A stretch of DNA of 64,000 nucleotides from Lachnospiraceae bacterium (GTDB taxonomy: Bacteria > Bacillota > Clostridia > Lachnospirales > Lachnospiraceae): contig SVEF01000001.1 in the NCBI GenBank assembly GCA_015057585.1, forward strand, positions 421,901 through 485,900, written 5' to 3'. A model generated the notes under the pieces. The model was not told the origin of the DNA, searched no databases, and saw only the letters and a program-made list of their open reading frames with translations. The translations under genes were made by a program, and so were the position numbers. Shown here one piece after another: positions 1 through 9,436 of this stretch (position 1 is the stretch's first letter; each line of letters opens with the position of its first letter).

Positions 1-126
1 ACTATATCCCATAAATTTGCAGATAAACCAATACAATGCAGCACAAACAACTGCACCAATTACAAATATTTCCCATGTAAATTTTCCATTAAAAACAATC
101 CATAATAGCAAAAGTATAATATACAT
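1..126 (-). CDS. MrpE/MnhE-like Na+/H+ antiporter subunit, N-terminus only
   Basis: This is a partial gene whose first 42 codons are in the window; the rest runs off the left edge. The ATG is preceded by a good ribosome binding site (GGAGG, 8 bases upstream). The peptide begins MYIILLLLWIVFNGKFTWE and continues into a second hydrophobic stretch ending CKFMGYS. This pattern of a hydrophobic N-terminus, Asn-Gly, and a second membrane helix resembles subunit E of multisubunit cation/proton antiporters (MrpE/MnhE). A sigma-A-like promoter lies about 60 bases upstream, so it probably starts a separate operon. The family call rests on 42 residues only; another small membrane protein remains possible. 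Confidence 0.55.
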   Translation of the reverse strand, partial: MYIILLLLWIVFNGKFTWEIFVIGAVVCAALYWFICKFMGYS

Positions 127-183
127 ATTTTTTCCTCCGGTATCTCTCTGTATAAATACAGTCTTATCTACAAAACCTTATTT

Positions 184-212
184 ATTTTACGCCCTTTACA
201 GGCAATAATCAA
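184..212 (-). promoter_or_regulatory. Sigma-A-type promoter for the left-edge antiporter gene
   Basis: On the minus strand a -35 of TTGATT (207-212) and a -10 of TAAAAT (184-189) are separated by 17 bases. They sit about 60 bases before the ATG at 126. No clear hairpin terminator for sigG was seen between this promoter and the sigG stop. Confidence 0.5.
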
Positions 213-258
213 GTCTTTCCTTTTTTTCTCACTTTCTGCCCTTTTCTTTACTTTTTCT

Positions 259-1041
259 TTACTCTCTATTTAAATAGTTCTTCATATTTTTCAATGCACT
301 TTTTTCTAGGCGTGAAACCTGCGCCTGGGAAATATGAATTTCATCTGCTACTTCCATCTGCGTTTTTCCGTAAAAGAACCGCATCTCAATAATCTTTCTT
401 TCACGTTCATTTAACCGCTCCATGGCCTCTTTAATGGATAACTCCTCAATCCAGTATTCTTCTTTGTTTTTCTTATCACTAATCTGATCCATCAAATACA
501 AAACATCTCCGGAATCCGAAAATACAGGTTCATACAGGGACATCGGTACCTGGATAGCGTCAAGAGCGTTCATAATATCTTCTCTCGGTATCCCTGCTTC
601 CTTTGCAATCTCATCCAGGGTCGGTTCCCTGTCCATCGTCTTTTGGAGGATATCTTTTGCATATAACGCTTTATAGGCGATGTCTCTTAGCGACCTGCTG
701 ACACGAATGGAATTATTATCCCTTAAATATCTCCGGATTTCACCGATAATCATAGGAACCGCATAGGTAGAAAACTTTACTCCCTGTGTAATATCAAAAT
801 TATCAATTGCTTTCATCAAACCGATGCATCCGATTTGAAACAAATCATCCACATTCTCCGTCCCAGAAGAAAAACGCTGGATAATACTTAAAACCAACCG
901 TAGATTTCCTTTAATGTATTCTTCCCGCGCCTCTTTGTTTCCTTGCTTTATTTTAAGAATCAGTTCTTCTTTCTCCGCTGCTTTTAACAATGGTAGTTTT
1001 GCAGTATTTACACCACATATTTCCACTCTGTAACCTGCCAT
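259..1041 (-). CDS. sigG: RNA polymerase sporulation sigma factor SigG
   Basis: Sigma-G directs late gene expression in the forespore. The N-terminus carries VEICGVNTAKLPLL, the family hallmark, followed by sigma-70 region 2 (DDLFQIGCIGLMKAI, FSTYAVPMIIGEIRRYLRD), region 3, and a region 4 helix-turn-helix (TQMEVADEIHISQAQVSRLE). The ATG at 1041 is preferred because GGAGG lies 9 bases before it; an upstream TTG at 1050 overlaps the ribosome binding site spacing. It follows sigE by a short gap, as in Bacillus and Clostridium. A sequence GAATA with an imperfect -10 about 18 bases later lies in that gap and could be a forespore sigma promoter, but the match is weak. Length (260 residues) is normal. 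Confidence 0.95.
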   Translation of the reverse strand: MAGYRVEICGVNTAKLPLLKAAEKEELILKIKQGNKEAREEYIKGNLRLVLSIIQRFSSGTENVDDLFQIGCIGLMKAIDNFDITQGVKFSTYAVPMIIGEIRRYLRDNNSIRVSRSLRDIAYKALYAKDILQKTMDREPTLDEIAKEAGIPREDIMNALDAIQVPMSLYEPVFSDSGDVLYLMDQISDKKNKEEYWIEELSIKEAMERLNERERKIIEMRFFYGKTQMEVADEIHISQAQVSRLEKSALKNMKNYLNRE

Positions 1042-1107
1042 TTGAAACAACCTCCTGTACCTTGATACAGTAAATCATTTACAATTTCAGGTTAAATTAT
1101 TCGCTTC

Positions 1108-1848
1108 TTAACTGTATTTTATCATCTCATGTTTTAACCGTTTCATGATACGTTTTTCTAATCTTGATATATAAGATTGGGATATTCCAAGGGAATCTGC
1201 CACCTCTTTTTGTGTTTTTTCCTTTCCGTCCGGAGAATTCAGCCCAAATCGCATATTTACAATTGTCTGCTCTCTTGTATTCAGACATCTTAAGGCCTGT
1301 CGCAACATTTTTTTATTCGCTTCTTCCTCCATATTTTTATAGATGCTGTCTTCTTCTGTCCCTAAAATGTCAGATAACAGTAATTCATTGCCATCCCAGT
1401 CCACATTCAGCGGCTCGTCAATGGAAACCTCCAGTTTTGTTTTATTGTTCTTTCTTAAATACATCAAGATCTCATTTTCAATGCATCTGGAGGCATACGT
1501 TGCCAATTTTATATTTTTACTTGGATTAAACGTATTGATTGCTTTAATCAATCCGATTGTACCAATCGATATTAAATCTTCCACACCGATTCCGGTATTA
1601 TCAAACTTCTTTGCAATATAGACAACCAGTCTTAAATTTCGTTCTACAAGGGTAGACTTCGCTTCTTCTCTCTCTTCCCCATATAGCCTCTCAATTTCTG
1701 CCAGTTCCTCTTCTGCTTCCAGTGGAGGCGGCAACACTTCCGCACCTCCTATGTAATGAATCTCCCCCTTCGAACCAAATAAGAGTTCCCTCAAACTTGT
1801 TACCATCCGAAACATCAGTTTATCCTGTACCATAACTTTAATTACCAT
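1108..1848 (-). CDS. sigE: RNA polymerase sporulation sigma factor SigE, pro-form
   Basis: Sigma-E is the first mother-cell sigma factor and is made as an inactive precursor. The N-terminal pro-sequence of about 31 residues precedes [12 protein letters not shown]. This matches the conserved segment after which mature sigma-E starts in B. subtilis, so cleavage is inferred at about His31-Tyr32. Region 2 ([20 protein letters not shown]) and region 4 ([20 protein letters not shown]) are intact. The ATG has AGGTGG upstream. The gene for the processing peptidase, spoIIGA, ends 10 bases upstream, and both are probably read from the promoter at 2681-2755. Confidence 0.96.
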   Translation of the reverse strand: MVIKVMVQDKLMFRMVTSLRELLFGSKGEIHYIGGAEVLPPPLEAEEELAEIERLYGEEREEAKSTLVERNLRLVVYIAKKFDNTGIGVEDLISIGTIGLIKAINTFNPSKNIKLATYASRCIENEILMYLRKNNKTKLEVSIDEPLNVDWDGNELLLSDILGTEEDSIYKNMEEEANKKMLRQALRCLNTREQTIVNMRFGLNSPDGKEKTQKEVADSLGISQSYISRLEKRIMKRLKHEMIKYS

Positions 1849-1858
1849 CGTTCCACCT

Positions 1859-2659
1859 CTATCCTTCTTCCAATAAACCGCAATGAAAAATCACCTGATA
1901 TTCTTTTCCCTGATATAATTTTTCTTTTGTCATTGCTGCAATCACCTGATGAAAATGTAATTGTTTCTCCTGCCAGTATATACTGACCCGATCAAGCATC
2001 AGTCCCTCTAACATTCCTTCTGTTTTACCCACACTGCTATAGGGAATATACTGCAACCGTTCCGGATGTATTTTTCTGCATCGTTCCACCATATCCTTTA
2101 AAATTTGTTCATTCACTAAAATTACCGGCTTATGATAAAACGGATCATACAATTTATTCCCTGTGTCAATCAGTGCCGTGGCAAACATTTTTTTGTCCTC
2201 AAATTCCAAAACAGTCTTTGCCTTCATATGCTCTTCTTTCCAACGGATTCTGCACTGTTTCTCCAATGCAATACATGCAAGGATTGCCGCAACAGAAACC
2301 AGTCCCAATAGCGAAAGATCACTCCCCGATCCGGTGATAGACAGAACAGCCATCTCACCCCCAGCCACAAGGCATCCGGTAAAGAAGAACAAAAAAAGAT
2401 GCCATAACAGATTACTCTTTCCAAACGCAAGTAAATTCATGACTACAATCAGAATACTATGTAGGCCGTATACTGCCCTGCTTTCCGAATACAAAAACAA
2501 CAGAAATATCCCTGTACTTCCCAATGCTCCTATCACAGCTGCCAAAACACATCGTAATGTCCTATAGGTCTTTGTAATCTTCCGGACCAGAAACAAAACC
2601 AATATATTTATCCAGAAATTTAGCAAAAAAAATAAATCAAGATATACAATACAGTTCAC
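1859..2659 (-). CDS. spoIIGA: Sigma-E processing peptidase SpoIIGA
   Basis: SpoIIGA is a septal membrane aspartic protease that removes the SigE pro-sequence in the mother cell. The N-terminal half (about residues 1-135) has several hydrophobic helices; the C-terminal half holds the protease domain with the catalytic motif [12 protein letters not shown] around Asp165. Length (266 residues) is slightly shorter than in B. subtilis. The start is a GTG with AGGAGGTG at good spacing. It is the first gene of the spoIIGA-sigE unit, is separated from ftsZ by a terminator, and has a promoter with Spo0A-like boxes. Confidence 0.93.
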   Translation of the reverse strand: MNCIVYLDLFFLLNFWINILVLFLVRKITKTYRTLRCVLAAVIGALGSTGIFLLFLYSESRAVYGLHSILIVVMNLLAFGKSNLLWHLFLFFFTGCLVAGGEMAVLSITGSGSDLSLLGLVSVAAILACIALEKQCRIRWKEEHMKAKTVLEFEDKKMFATALIDTGNKLYDPFYHKPVILVNEQILKDMVERCRKIHPERLQYIPYSSVGKTEGMLEGLMLDRVSIYWQEKQLHFHQVIAAMTKEKLYQGKEYQVIFHCGLLEEG

Positions 2660-2680
2660 AATTCACCTCCTGTTTTTTAT

Positions 2681-2755
2681 AGTATAAAGCCTTAAGAACG
2701 CGGATTTTGTCAAAGCACTGCAACAAATGCAAGAATCTACCGACAAAATCTGACA
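2681..2755 (-). promoter_or_regulatory. spoIIG promoter with wide spacing and Spo0A-like boxes
   Basis: The minus strand has a -35 of TTGACA (2708-2713) and a -10 of TATACT (2681-2686) separated by 21 bases instead of 17. The B. subtilis spoIIG promoter is known for a similarly wide (22-base) spacer and for activation by Spo0A-P. Two tandem 0A-like boxes, TGTCAGA (2749-2755) and TGTCGGT (2739-2745), are spaced 10 bases apart. A third, inverted TGTCAAA overlaps the -35. Each tandem box differs from the consensus TGTCGAA at one to two positions. Activation by Spo0A is inferred from this match. Confidence 0.7.
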
Positions 2756-2785
2756 AAAAAAGAGACAGGAAATATTCCTGCCTCT
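2754..2785 (-). terminator. Rho-independent terminator of ftsZ
   Basis: An 11-bp stem (one G-T pair) at 2761-2785 with a 3-base loop is followed on the minus strand by a run of six T. It lies just after the ftsZ stop and separates ftsZ from spoIIGA. The T run merges into the first Spo0A-like box of the next promoter. Confidence 0.85.
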
Positions 2786-2800
2786 AAAAAATCAAATCAT

Positions 2801-4093
2801 TTATTTATCTTTATTTTTTCTTAAAAATTCCGGAATCTTAATTCCGGCACCGTCCGGTGCTGCCGGGGTTGTGTTTGTCGGCGTAGTAAAAGCAGGTCTG
2901 GTTCCCGGCTGTGTCTGTGATTGGGAACTGAACTGTGTGCTTGGCTGCTTAAAGCTGAATCCGCCTGTTGTCGGTGTCGTTCCCTGTGCAGGCTGTCTGC
3001 CTGCCGGGGTATATCCGGCTGTGCTTGTTGGTGCAGTGCCACCCATCGGAGGTCTGCCGCCTCTTAAACTATAATCAAATTTAGATTCAATTCCGCCAAG
3101 TGCAAAAGACGGTCTTGCAAATTCCGGTGCCGCCTGCTGTGGAGCAACCTCCATTCCGGTAGCAATAATAGTAATGGTAACAAATTCCGGAACACTGAAA
3201 TCGTCTACTGTACCAAATATAATATTTGCATTTGGTCCTGCCAGGTTCTGAACATACCCTGCTGCTTCATTTGCCTCGAAGAAGGTAATGTCGCCGGAGA
3301 AGTTCATGATGATATTCTGAGCACCATCGATAGAGGTTTCAAGAAGCGGACTCTGGATCGCCTGCTCAATCGCAGCCATACATCTGTCCTCACCGCTTCC
3401 GGTACCGATACCGATATGGGCAATTCCCTTATCCCTCATAACAGACTGAACATCTGCGAAGTCAAGGTTAATTGAACCAACTTTATTAATCAGGTCTGTA
3501 ATGCCCTGTACACTCTGCTTTAATACTTCATCTGCACGCTCCAATGCTTCCGACATCTTTGTATGCTTGTCTACAACAGAAAGTAATTTGTCATTTGGAA
3601 TTACAATCAAAGTATCTACATTATGACGAAGACGCTCAATGCCCTTTAAGGCATTTTCCATACGTCTGGCTCCTTCGAACTTAAACGGCTTTGTAACAAT
3701 GCCAACGGTGAGAATTCCCATTTCCTTAGCCAACTGCGCTACAACAGGCGCCGCACCGGTACCTGTACCGCCACCCATACCACAGGTAACAACAACCATA
3801 TCTACATTTCTGACTACGTCAGCAAGTTCCTCACGGCTCTCCTCTGCCGCTTTTTCACCCTTTTCCGGGTCAGCTCCTGCACCAAGTCCTCTGGTCAATT
3901 TTTCACCAATCTGAATGGTTTGCTGGGACTTACAGTTTTTCAACTGCTGCTTATCTGTATTTATGCATACAAATTCGATACCGGTAATACCGGCGTTAAT
4001 CATTCTGTTTACTGCGTTATTTCCTGCACCACCTACGCCTACTACCAGTATTTTTGCAGCTGCTTCAGGTTCACTCTTTGTAATTTCGATCAC
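2801..4093 (-). CDS. ftsZ: Cell division GTPase FtsZ
   Basis: FtsZ is the tubulin homologue that forms the division ring. The Rossmann start [17 protein letters not shown], the tubulin signature [10 protein letters not shown] and the C-terminal GTPase-activating half are intact (residues 1-320). A linker rich in Thr, Pro, Gln and Gly (about 330-415) follows, then the conserved C-terminal peptide IPEFLRKNK that binds membrane tethers. The start is GTG with AGGAGG 8 bases upstream. It has its own promoter at 4201-4229 and a terminator after it. No ftsA lies upstream; ftsQ does. Confidence 0.98.
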   Translation of the reverse strand: MIEITKSEPEAAAKILVVGVGGAGNNAVNRMINAGITGIEFVCINTDKQQLKNCKSQQTIQIGEKLTRGLGAGADPEKGEKAAEESREELADVVRNVDMVVVTCGMGGGTGTGAAPVVAQLAKEMGILTVGIVTKPFKFEGARRMENALKGIERLRHNVDTLIVIPNDKLLSVVDKHTKMSEALERADEVLKQSVQGITDLINKVGSINLDFADVQSVMRDKGIAHIGIGTGSGEDRCMAAIEQAIQSPLLETSIDGAQNIIMNFSGDITFFEANEAAGYVQNLAGPNANIIFGTVDDFSVPEFVTITIIATGMEVAPQQAAPEFARPSFALGGIESKFDYSLRGGRPPMGGTAPTSTAGYTPAGRQPAQGTTPTTGGFSFKQPSTQFSSQSQTQPGTRPAFTTPTNTTPAAPDGAGIKIPEFLRKNKDK

Positions 4094-4200
4094 GGGTGCT
4101 TCCTCCTTTTATCATAGATATATGGTTTTTGCTTGTCCATATATGAAATTTACAATATCTTGTAGGAAATTATAATTCCCCTAATATATCTATACTATAT

Positions 4201-4229
4201 AATATATCGATATATTCCATATTAATCAA
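4201..4229 (-). promoter_or_regulatory. Sigma-A-type promoter of ftsZ
   Basis: A -35 of TTGATT (4224-4229) and a -10 of TATATT (4201-4206) are spaced 17 bases apart in the 184-base gap between ftsQ and ftsZ. A perfect but AT-only-flanked palindrome, AATATATCGATATATT (4201-4216), overlaps the -10. The leader would be about 100 bases long. No other signal was seen in this gap. Confidence 0.55.
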
Positions 4230-4277
4230 GCATATTTTTGATTTTTTTATAGTTTTTTTCACGATTTCTCGGTAAAA

Positions 4278-5015
4278 TTAAGGTTTCAATATCACTTCAC
4301 GGTTTTCTTTGCTGTAACTTCTCATATCTAACGTACCATACTTGCCCTCCGCAGCTTCCAGAATTCCCTTTAATGCATTTATCTGCTCATCATAGGAATC
4401 CCGTTTTCCCAACTGAATTTGCAGTGTTCCGTAGGTTAACGTCACCTGATAATCCGAAGCAAATGAAATCTTGTCAATGGTAAGCCCATTGGCTTCTATC
4501 AATCCGGTCAATGCAAGCAGCGTTCCGAACAGACTTTGTTTTTGAATCTGCATCTTTTTATATAATGAAATTTCCGTAAATTCCAGCCCCTCCACAATAG
4601 GAATCTCTGCAATCCGCGTCTTGGAACTTTCTACAACAATTCCGTCTTTATCAAAATATAAGTAGCGTCCCATCAGGGGAATACACCCCACCACACGTTT
4701 CTCATATACAATAACTTTGGCTGAGTTTCTTCCTTCATATTTTATTTCGTAGGCTTCAATAAACGGAATTTCCTTTTCGCGAAACAAAGATTCCATACAA
4801 AAAAACGGGGTACAGCTCTGAATAAATGAGCCTTGCAGTTTTTTTGTAAACTCTTCTTCGGTATATCTGGTCAGTCCCTCATATGTTACATTGCGCAAGC
4901 GGAATAAATTATATCCCCATACCAAAAGTGCCAGCAACAAAAGAACAGAAAGCGTTACTGCCATCCGTAAATATTGCTGTTTTACTCTTGGAGTCATTTT
5001 TTTCTTTTCGTCCAT
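4278..5015 (-). CDS. divIB: Cell division protein FtsQ/DivIB
   Basis: A bitopic division protein of the FtsQ-FtsL-FtsB complex. The sequence has a charged cytoplasmic N-terminus, one membrane helix (VTLSVLLLLALLVWGYNLF, about residues 18-36), a POTRA-type segment (LRNVTYEGLTRYTEEEF) and a beta-rich FtsQ domain. The ATG at 5015 is chosen because AGGGGAA lies just upstream and the previous gene ends at 5020; a longer frame up to 5120 would overlap ftsW. The protein has 245 residues, normal for the family. It is the last gene of the division operon before the ftsZ promoter. Confidence 0.88.
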   Translation of the reverse strand: MDEKKKMTPRVKQQYLRMAVTLSVLLLLALLVWGYNLFRLRNVTYEGLTRYTEEEFTKKLQGSFIQSCTPFFCMESLFREKEIPFIEAYEIKYEGRNSAKVIVYEKRVVGCIPLMGRYLYFDKDGIVVESSKTRIAEIPIVEGLEFTEISLYKKMQIQKQSLFGTLLALTGLIEANGLTIDKISFASDYQVTLTYGTLQIQLGKRDSYDEQINALKGILEAAEGKYGTLDMRSYSKENREVILKP

Positions 5016-5019
5016 TGCT

Positions 5020-6174
5020 CTATTCCCCTGACCTTGCTGAAATTCCCAGCGCAATTCCCATTTCTGCCAACAGAAAGAACAATGCACTTCCTCCGTAGCT
5101 GATAAACGGAAGCGAAACACCGGTCGCAGGAATGGAATTGGTTACAACTGCGATATTCAAAATCACCTGTACCGCAATGTGTGCCATAATCCCGGTTACA
5201 ACAAGACTACCGAATAAATCCGGTGCATTGCTCGCAATTACATAAAGTCTCCAGAGCAAAAGCAGATACAATAAGATGATGGCAATTGCCCCAACGAGCC
5301 CCAGTTCCTCACAAATTACAGAGAAAATCATATCATTGTGGGATTCCGGTATGTATCCAAGTTTCTGTACACTGTTTCCAAGTCCCTTTCCAAACAATCC
5401 TCCGGATGCAATGGCATACAGCCCCTGCAAAATCTGATATCCTTTTTCATGTGTCTCCACATGCAGCCATGCATCAATTCTGGTCGAGCGGTATCCTCCG
5501 CCGATACGAATGTACAGATAAATCAAAATCGGAAACACAAGGGCGCAAACCCCATAATACCATTTCTTGCGGCTGGTCACAAAACAAACAACAACAAAAA
5601 TTCCACACATAATCAGTGCCGTACTTAAATTTTCCAGCGCAACCAGAACCACCAAAGGTGATATTCTGGCAAACGCCAGTAAAAATCCCCGGAAATAATC
5701 CAGTCGTCTCGGTGCCAGATAGGCTACACAGGCAGTAAATACAATAATACAAACTTTAGTAATTTCCGAGGGTTGGAAACTTCCGATTCCCGGAACCTCA
5801 ATCCAACGCTTGGAACCATTGATATCTTCACCGATAAACAATACCAGTATCTGTAATCCCAGACATAACAGATAAAACATGGACACCCAGCGGACAGGAA
5901 TCTTCCTGACAATCCTTTTTGTTATAAATAGATATCCGATTTTTTTTACGAGAAAGGCAACCAGCAGCATAACACCAATCCCCAGTGCAGCAAAAATCCC
6001 TTGCTTATTCAGAAAAAATGCCGGATCATTTTTTAATTTTGCCGCATTGTAGTAACTGGTGCTGTACACCATAACCAATCCGAAAATAACCATAAAAACA
6101 GTTAAAAACAGAAGGCTGTAATCCATCGTATGATGTTTTTCTTTTATCATCACCTGTTTACCGCGCTCCGACAT
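5020..6174 (-). CDS. ftsW: SEDS peptidoglycan glycosyltransferase FtsW/SpoVE
   Basis: A polytopic membrane protein of the SEDS family that polymerises lipid II at the septum, or at the spore cortex if it is SpoVE. About ten membrane helices are visible. Family signatures include NGSKRWIEVPGIGSFQPSE near residue 125 and the C-terminal ATGVSLPFISYGGSALFF. Length (384 residues) is typical. It sits between murD and divIB with only a few bases on either side. Sequence alone does not separate the FtsW and SpoVE roles; a search for a second SEDS gene of this type elsewhere in the genome would decide. Confidence 0.92.
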   Translation of the reverse strand: MSERGKQVMIKEKHHTMDYSLLFLTVFMVIFGLVMVYSTSYYNAAKLKNDPAFFLNKQGIFAALGIGVMLLVAFLVKKIGYLFITKRIVRKIPVRWVSMFYLLCLGLQILVLFIGEDINGSKRWIEVPGIGSFQPSEITKVCIIVFTACVAYLAPRRLDYFRGFLLAFARISPLVVLVALENLSTALIMCGIFVVVCFVTSRKKWYYGVCALVFPILIYLYIRIGGGYRSTRIDAWLHVETHEKGYQILQGLYAIASGGLFGKGLGNSVQKLGYIPESHNDMIFSVICEELGLVGAIAIILLYLLLLWRLYVIASNAPDLFGSLVVTGIMAHIAVQVILNIAVVTNSIPATGVSLPFISYGGSALFFLLAEMGIALGISARSGE

Positions 6175-6191
6175 ACTTTTCTCTCCTTATT

Positions 6192-7547
6192 TCACTCCTG
6201 AATATTTCTTACATATTCTTTGAAGATATTTCCGCGTTCTTCATAGTTTTTAAACATTCCCCAACTTGCACAAGCCGGCGAAAGCAACACCGCATCTCCC
6301 GGTGCCGCATTCCTTTCACAAAATTGCAGTGCTTCCTCAAAGGTATCCTTTAACACCACGGAAGGCACTCCCATCCTGTTTGCGGTTTCTGCAATCTTAT
6401 CTTTCGTCTGTCCGATAAGTACCAGATGCTTTACTTTTCCATCAAAAGCAGCAATCCACTCGTCATACTCCGAACCCTTGTCGTACCCGCCACCAATCAA
6501 AAGTGTCGGGCGACTCATCGCACGGATGGCTTTGATTGCCGCGTCCGGATTCGTCCCCTTGGAATCATTGTAATAAACAACGCCACGTTTTGTTGCCACA
6601 TATTCAATCCGGTGTTCTACGGCATGAAAGGACATAAGTCCTGCACGAATGGCCTGGAGCGGAACTCCCATACAAATAGCCGCTCCAATTGCCGCCATCG
6701 CATTCTCAAAATTATGCTGACCAATAATATTGAGTTCATCGGTACGGCAAATCTCTGTCTTATCTCCATCCTTTGCATAAACTATCCGGTCATTTTCAAG
6801 ATATAAACCGGTCTCAAGTGTCTGCACCGAGGAAAACCAAAGAACCTTACAAGCCAGCTCCCCGGCAAACTCACGCAACATGGCATCCTCGTAATTTAAA
6901 ATACAGGTCTTATTTTTATCCTGATGAAGTGCAACGTTTAATTTTGCCCTTCCGTAATTTTCCATCGTATAATGCCGGTTCAAATGATCCGGAGTCAGAT
7001 TTAAAATCATACTGACCTCCGGCGTAAAATCCTCTCCAACGGTTTCCAACTGAAAACTACTGAGTTCTGCTACGGTAACCGACTCTTCCGAAGTTTCTTC
7101 ACAAAGTTCCGTAAACGGAATCCCGATATTTCCAACCACAAAAACTTCTTTGAAATACTGTTTCATGATTTCTCCGGTCAATGCTGTGGTTGTTGTTTTT
7201 CCGTTCGTTCCCGTAATCCCGATCAAATGACCCTTTGCATAGTGGTATGCCAGTTCGATTTCTCCCCAAACCGGAATGCCTTTTTCTTTACATATAAGGA
7301 CAAAAGGAAGGTCTGTCGGAACCCCAGGGCTTAATACCAGCAGTTCTGTTTCAGTATATAAACTATCCGGAAACTCTCCACAGACCATTTTAATATCTGC
7401 TCCGATGGCCTGTCTGACAGCCTCTGTATCCATTGCCTTATTACCATCATATACAGTAACACAGGCATGATGTCTGCATAACAATTTAGCTGCCGCAATT
7501 CCACTGATTCCACTTCCTACAACTGTAACATTTCTATTTTGCAACAT
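6192..7547 (-). CDS. murD: UDP-N-acetylmuramoyl-L-alanine--D-glutamate ligase
   Basis: MurD adds D-glutamate to UDP-MurNAc-L-Ala in the cytoplasm. It begins with a Rossmann-like domain (VTVVGSGISGIAAAKLL), followed by the Mur ligase ATP loop GITGTNGKTTTTA, the central NLTPDHLNRH motif and a C-terminal domain with YNDSKGTNPDAA and LSPACASWGMF. The ATG at 7547 has GGAGGAAG 6 bases upstream; a longer frame to 7640 would run into the previous gene and lacks a ribosome binding site. The protein has 451 residues. mraY, which usually precedes murD, and murG, which often follows ftsW, are missing here. Confidence 0.96.
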   Translation of the reverse strand: MLQNRNVTVVGSGISGIAAAKLLCRHHACVTVYDGNKAMDTEAVRQAIGADIKMVCGEFPDSLYTETELLVLSPGVPTDLPFVLICKEKGIPVWGEIELAYHYAKGHLIGITGTNGKTTTTALTGEIMKQYFKEVFVVGNIGIPFTELCEETSEESVTVAELSSFQLETVGEDFTPEVSMILNLTPDHLNRHYTMENYGRAKLNVALHQDKNKTCILNYEDAMLREFAGELACKVLWFSSVQTLETGLYLENDRIVYAKDGDKTEICRTDELNIIGQHNFENAMAAIGAAICMGVPLQAIRAGLMSFHAVEHRIEYVATKRGVVYYNDSKGTNPDAAIKAIRAMSRPTLLIGGGYDKGSEYDEWIAAFDGKVKHLVLIGQTKDKIAETANRMGVPSVVLKDTFEEALQFCERNAAPGDAVLLSPACASWGMFKNYEERGNIFKEYVRNIQE

Positions 7548-7623
7548 ACTTTGCTTCCTCCGATTATTCTGTATCCAATATTCATAACAATGATACCATA
7601 TTTCACAAAAACTGCAACTGCTA

Positions 7624-9375
7624 TCATTGTACAATCTCATCGTTTCTTTCTATTCCCAAATAAGGCAGTATCCGTTCAAATACTTCTGCAATGACAGGCG
7701 CCGCAATCGTTCCTCCGTAATACAGTCCCTCCGGTTCGTCAATAATTACCATGGCAATCACTTCCGGATCCTCTGCAGGTGCAAACCCGATAAAGGAGGC
7801 TATGTATTTCTTACTGCTTCTCGGCAGTTTTTCCGAAGTGGCTGTCTTTCCTCCAATCCGAAAACCCGAAACAAATGCCTTATTTCCGGTTCCTGTGGAT
7901 ACAACCTGTTCCAAAAGATAACGCATAGTTTCGGAGGTTGTGCCATCTACCACTCCGCTTTTTCCCACCCCATCGATTACTTTTATCGTTTCTCCGGCCG
8001 GATTCACAATCTTTGTCACAAAATGCGGAGTCACTTCTATGCCCCCGTTGATAATGCTGCTTACAGATGTCAACAAACGTAACGGTGTAATCTGAAATGA
8101 CTGTCCGAACGAAACCGTAGCCAGTTCCACTTCTCCGATGGCATCGATATGATGCATAATGGCACCTGCTTCTCCAGGAAGATCGATCCCTGTTTTTCGA
8201 AACAGTCCCAAACGGTCAAAGGATTCATACAGCCGTTCTTTTCCAAGTCTTGAACCAATTTCCATAAATGCCGGATTACAGGAATTCTTGATGGCATCTA
8301 CAAAGTTTTGTGCACCATGCCCGTTTGTCTTATGGCATCGGATTCTCCGATCCGCCACGATTTTATAACCCGGACAATAAAAACGGTCCTCTAACGACAG
8401 ACAGTCATGCTCCAGTCCTGCCGTAGCCGTAATGATTTTAAATGCCGATCCCGGCTCATACGTATCACTGATACAGGAATTTCTCCACATCTGATTCAGG
8501 CGGTTTGTCTTTTCCTCCTGTGTCAATTCCCCCTCATCCTCACTCAAATAAAACGCAGTCAGTTCATACGGCTCATTCAAATTATACTCCGGCACATTTA
8601 CCATCGCATATATTTCCCCGTTTTTGGGATTCATTACAATCAGACTGACGTTTTTTGCTCCTTTTGCTTCCAACACCTTTTGTGCCGTCTGTGTACAATA
8701 ACTCTGAATCACTATATCCAAAGAAGTGTACAAATCATTTCCGGGAATCGGTGTTACACGATTCTCCGCTGCATCCTCCAGTTCAGTCCCCTGCGCTGTT
8801 GTCATCGTCAGGATTTTCCCGTTGATTCCTCTTAACCAATAATCATATTTTACTTCCAGGCCAAGAATCCCCTGATTATCACTTCCCGTAAATCCTAATA
8901 CTTTGGAGGCAAGCGTATCATACGGATACCATCTTTTATAATCCTCGTCCACCATGACGCCATCCAGTTCATATTCCCTGATACGGTCTGCCGTCTCTTT
9001 TTCAATATTCGTTTTTATAATTTCTATTGAAGAAATTTTTTCTACTCGTTTTCTTAAATATGCCTCACTCAGCCCAAGTTCCTTTTCCAGAACCGATATT
9101 ACTCTTTCCCTGTCGGTCATCTGACTGTAAATAACCGATACCGTACACACCGGACGGTTATCTGCTAAAACCTGATCGTTCCTGTCGTAAATTTTGCCGC
9201 GTTCTGCTTTTATCACACGTTCACGTTCATGAAGGTCCTGTGCCGCATCAGAAAGATGATCCGCGGAGACGATCATAAGATAAAAAACTCTTCCTATCAA
9301 AACCAACGCAACCACAAAAACCACAAAAAGGACAAGTAAAAGACTACGTTTTTGAAACGTTTTCAAAAAAGCCAT
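7624..9375 (-). CDS. Class B penicillin-binding protein, SpoVD-like
   Basis: A septal or cortex transpeptidase with a short cytoplasmic tail, one N-terminal membrane helix, a dimerisation domain and a transpeptidase domain. The active-site motifs are SAFK (in YEPGSAFKIITA) and SCN (in NSCNPAFMEIG). The third motif reads KTA (GGKTATSEK) where KTG is usual. There is no C-terminal PASTA domain, unlike B. subtilis SpoVD. It lies directly before murD and after a second class B protein, the position of spoVD in Bacillus. The SpoVD assignment is inferred from position; the alternative is a second division PBP. Confidence 0.82.
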   Translation of the reverse strand: MAFLKTFQKRSLLLVLFVVFVVALVLIGRVFYLMIVSADHLSDAAQDLHERERVIKAERGKIYDRNDQVLADNRPVCTVSVIYSQMTDRERVISVLEKELGLSEAYLRKRVEKISSIEIIKTNIEKETADRIREYELDGVMVDEDYKRWYPYDTLASKVLGFTGSDNQGILGLEVKYDYWLRGINGKILTMTTAQGTELEDAAENRVTPIPGNDLYTSLDIVIQSYCTQTAQKVLEAKGAKNVSLIVMNPKNGEIYAMVNVPEYNLNEPYELTAFYLSEDEGELTQEEKTNRLNQMWRNSCISDTYEPGSAFKIITATAGLEHDCLSLEDRFYCPGYKIVADRRIRCHKTNGHGAQNFVDAIKNSCNPAFMEIGSRLGKERLYESFDRLGLFRKTGIDLPGEAGAIMHHIDAIGEVELATVSFGQSFQITPLRLLTSVSSIINGGIEVTPHFVTKIVNPAGETIKVIDGVGKSGVVDGTTSETMRYLLEQVVSTGTGNKAFVSGFRIGGKTATSEKLPRSSKKYIASFIGFAPAEDPEVIAMVIIDEPEGLYYGGTIAAPVIAEVFERILPYLGIERNDEIVQ

Positions 9376-9436
9376 AATGCATCCGCTTTCTTTTCTTATC
9401 CTTTTATTGTATTATATTAAATTTCTGTTTATGTAC

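Noticed and set aside
17..208. Plus-strand frame of 63 codons at the left edge
   Set aside because: It lacks a ribosome binding site and lies opposite the better-supported antiporter start and its promoter.
4201..4216. Palindrome AATATATCGATATATT over the ftsZ -10 as an operator
   Set aside because: It is made almost only of A and T in an AT-rich gap, so chance is likely; kept only as a note in the promoter entry.
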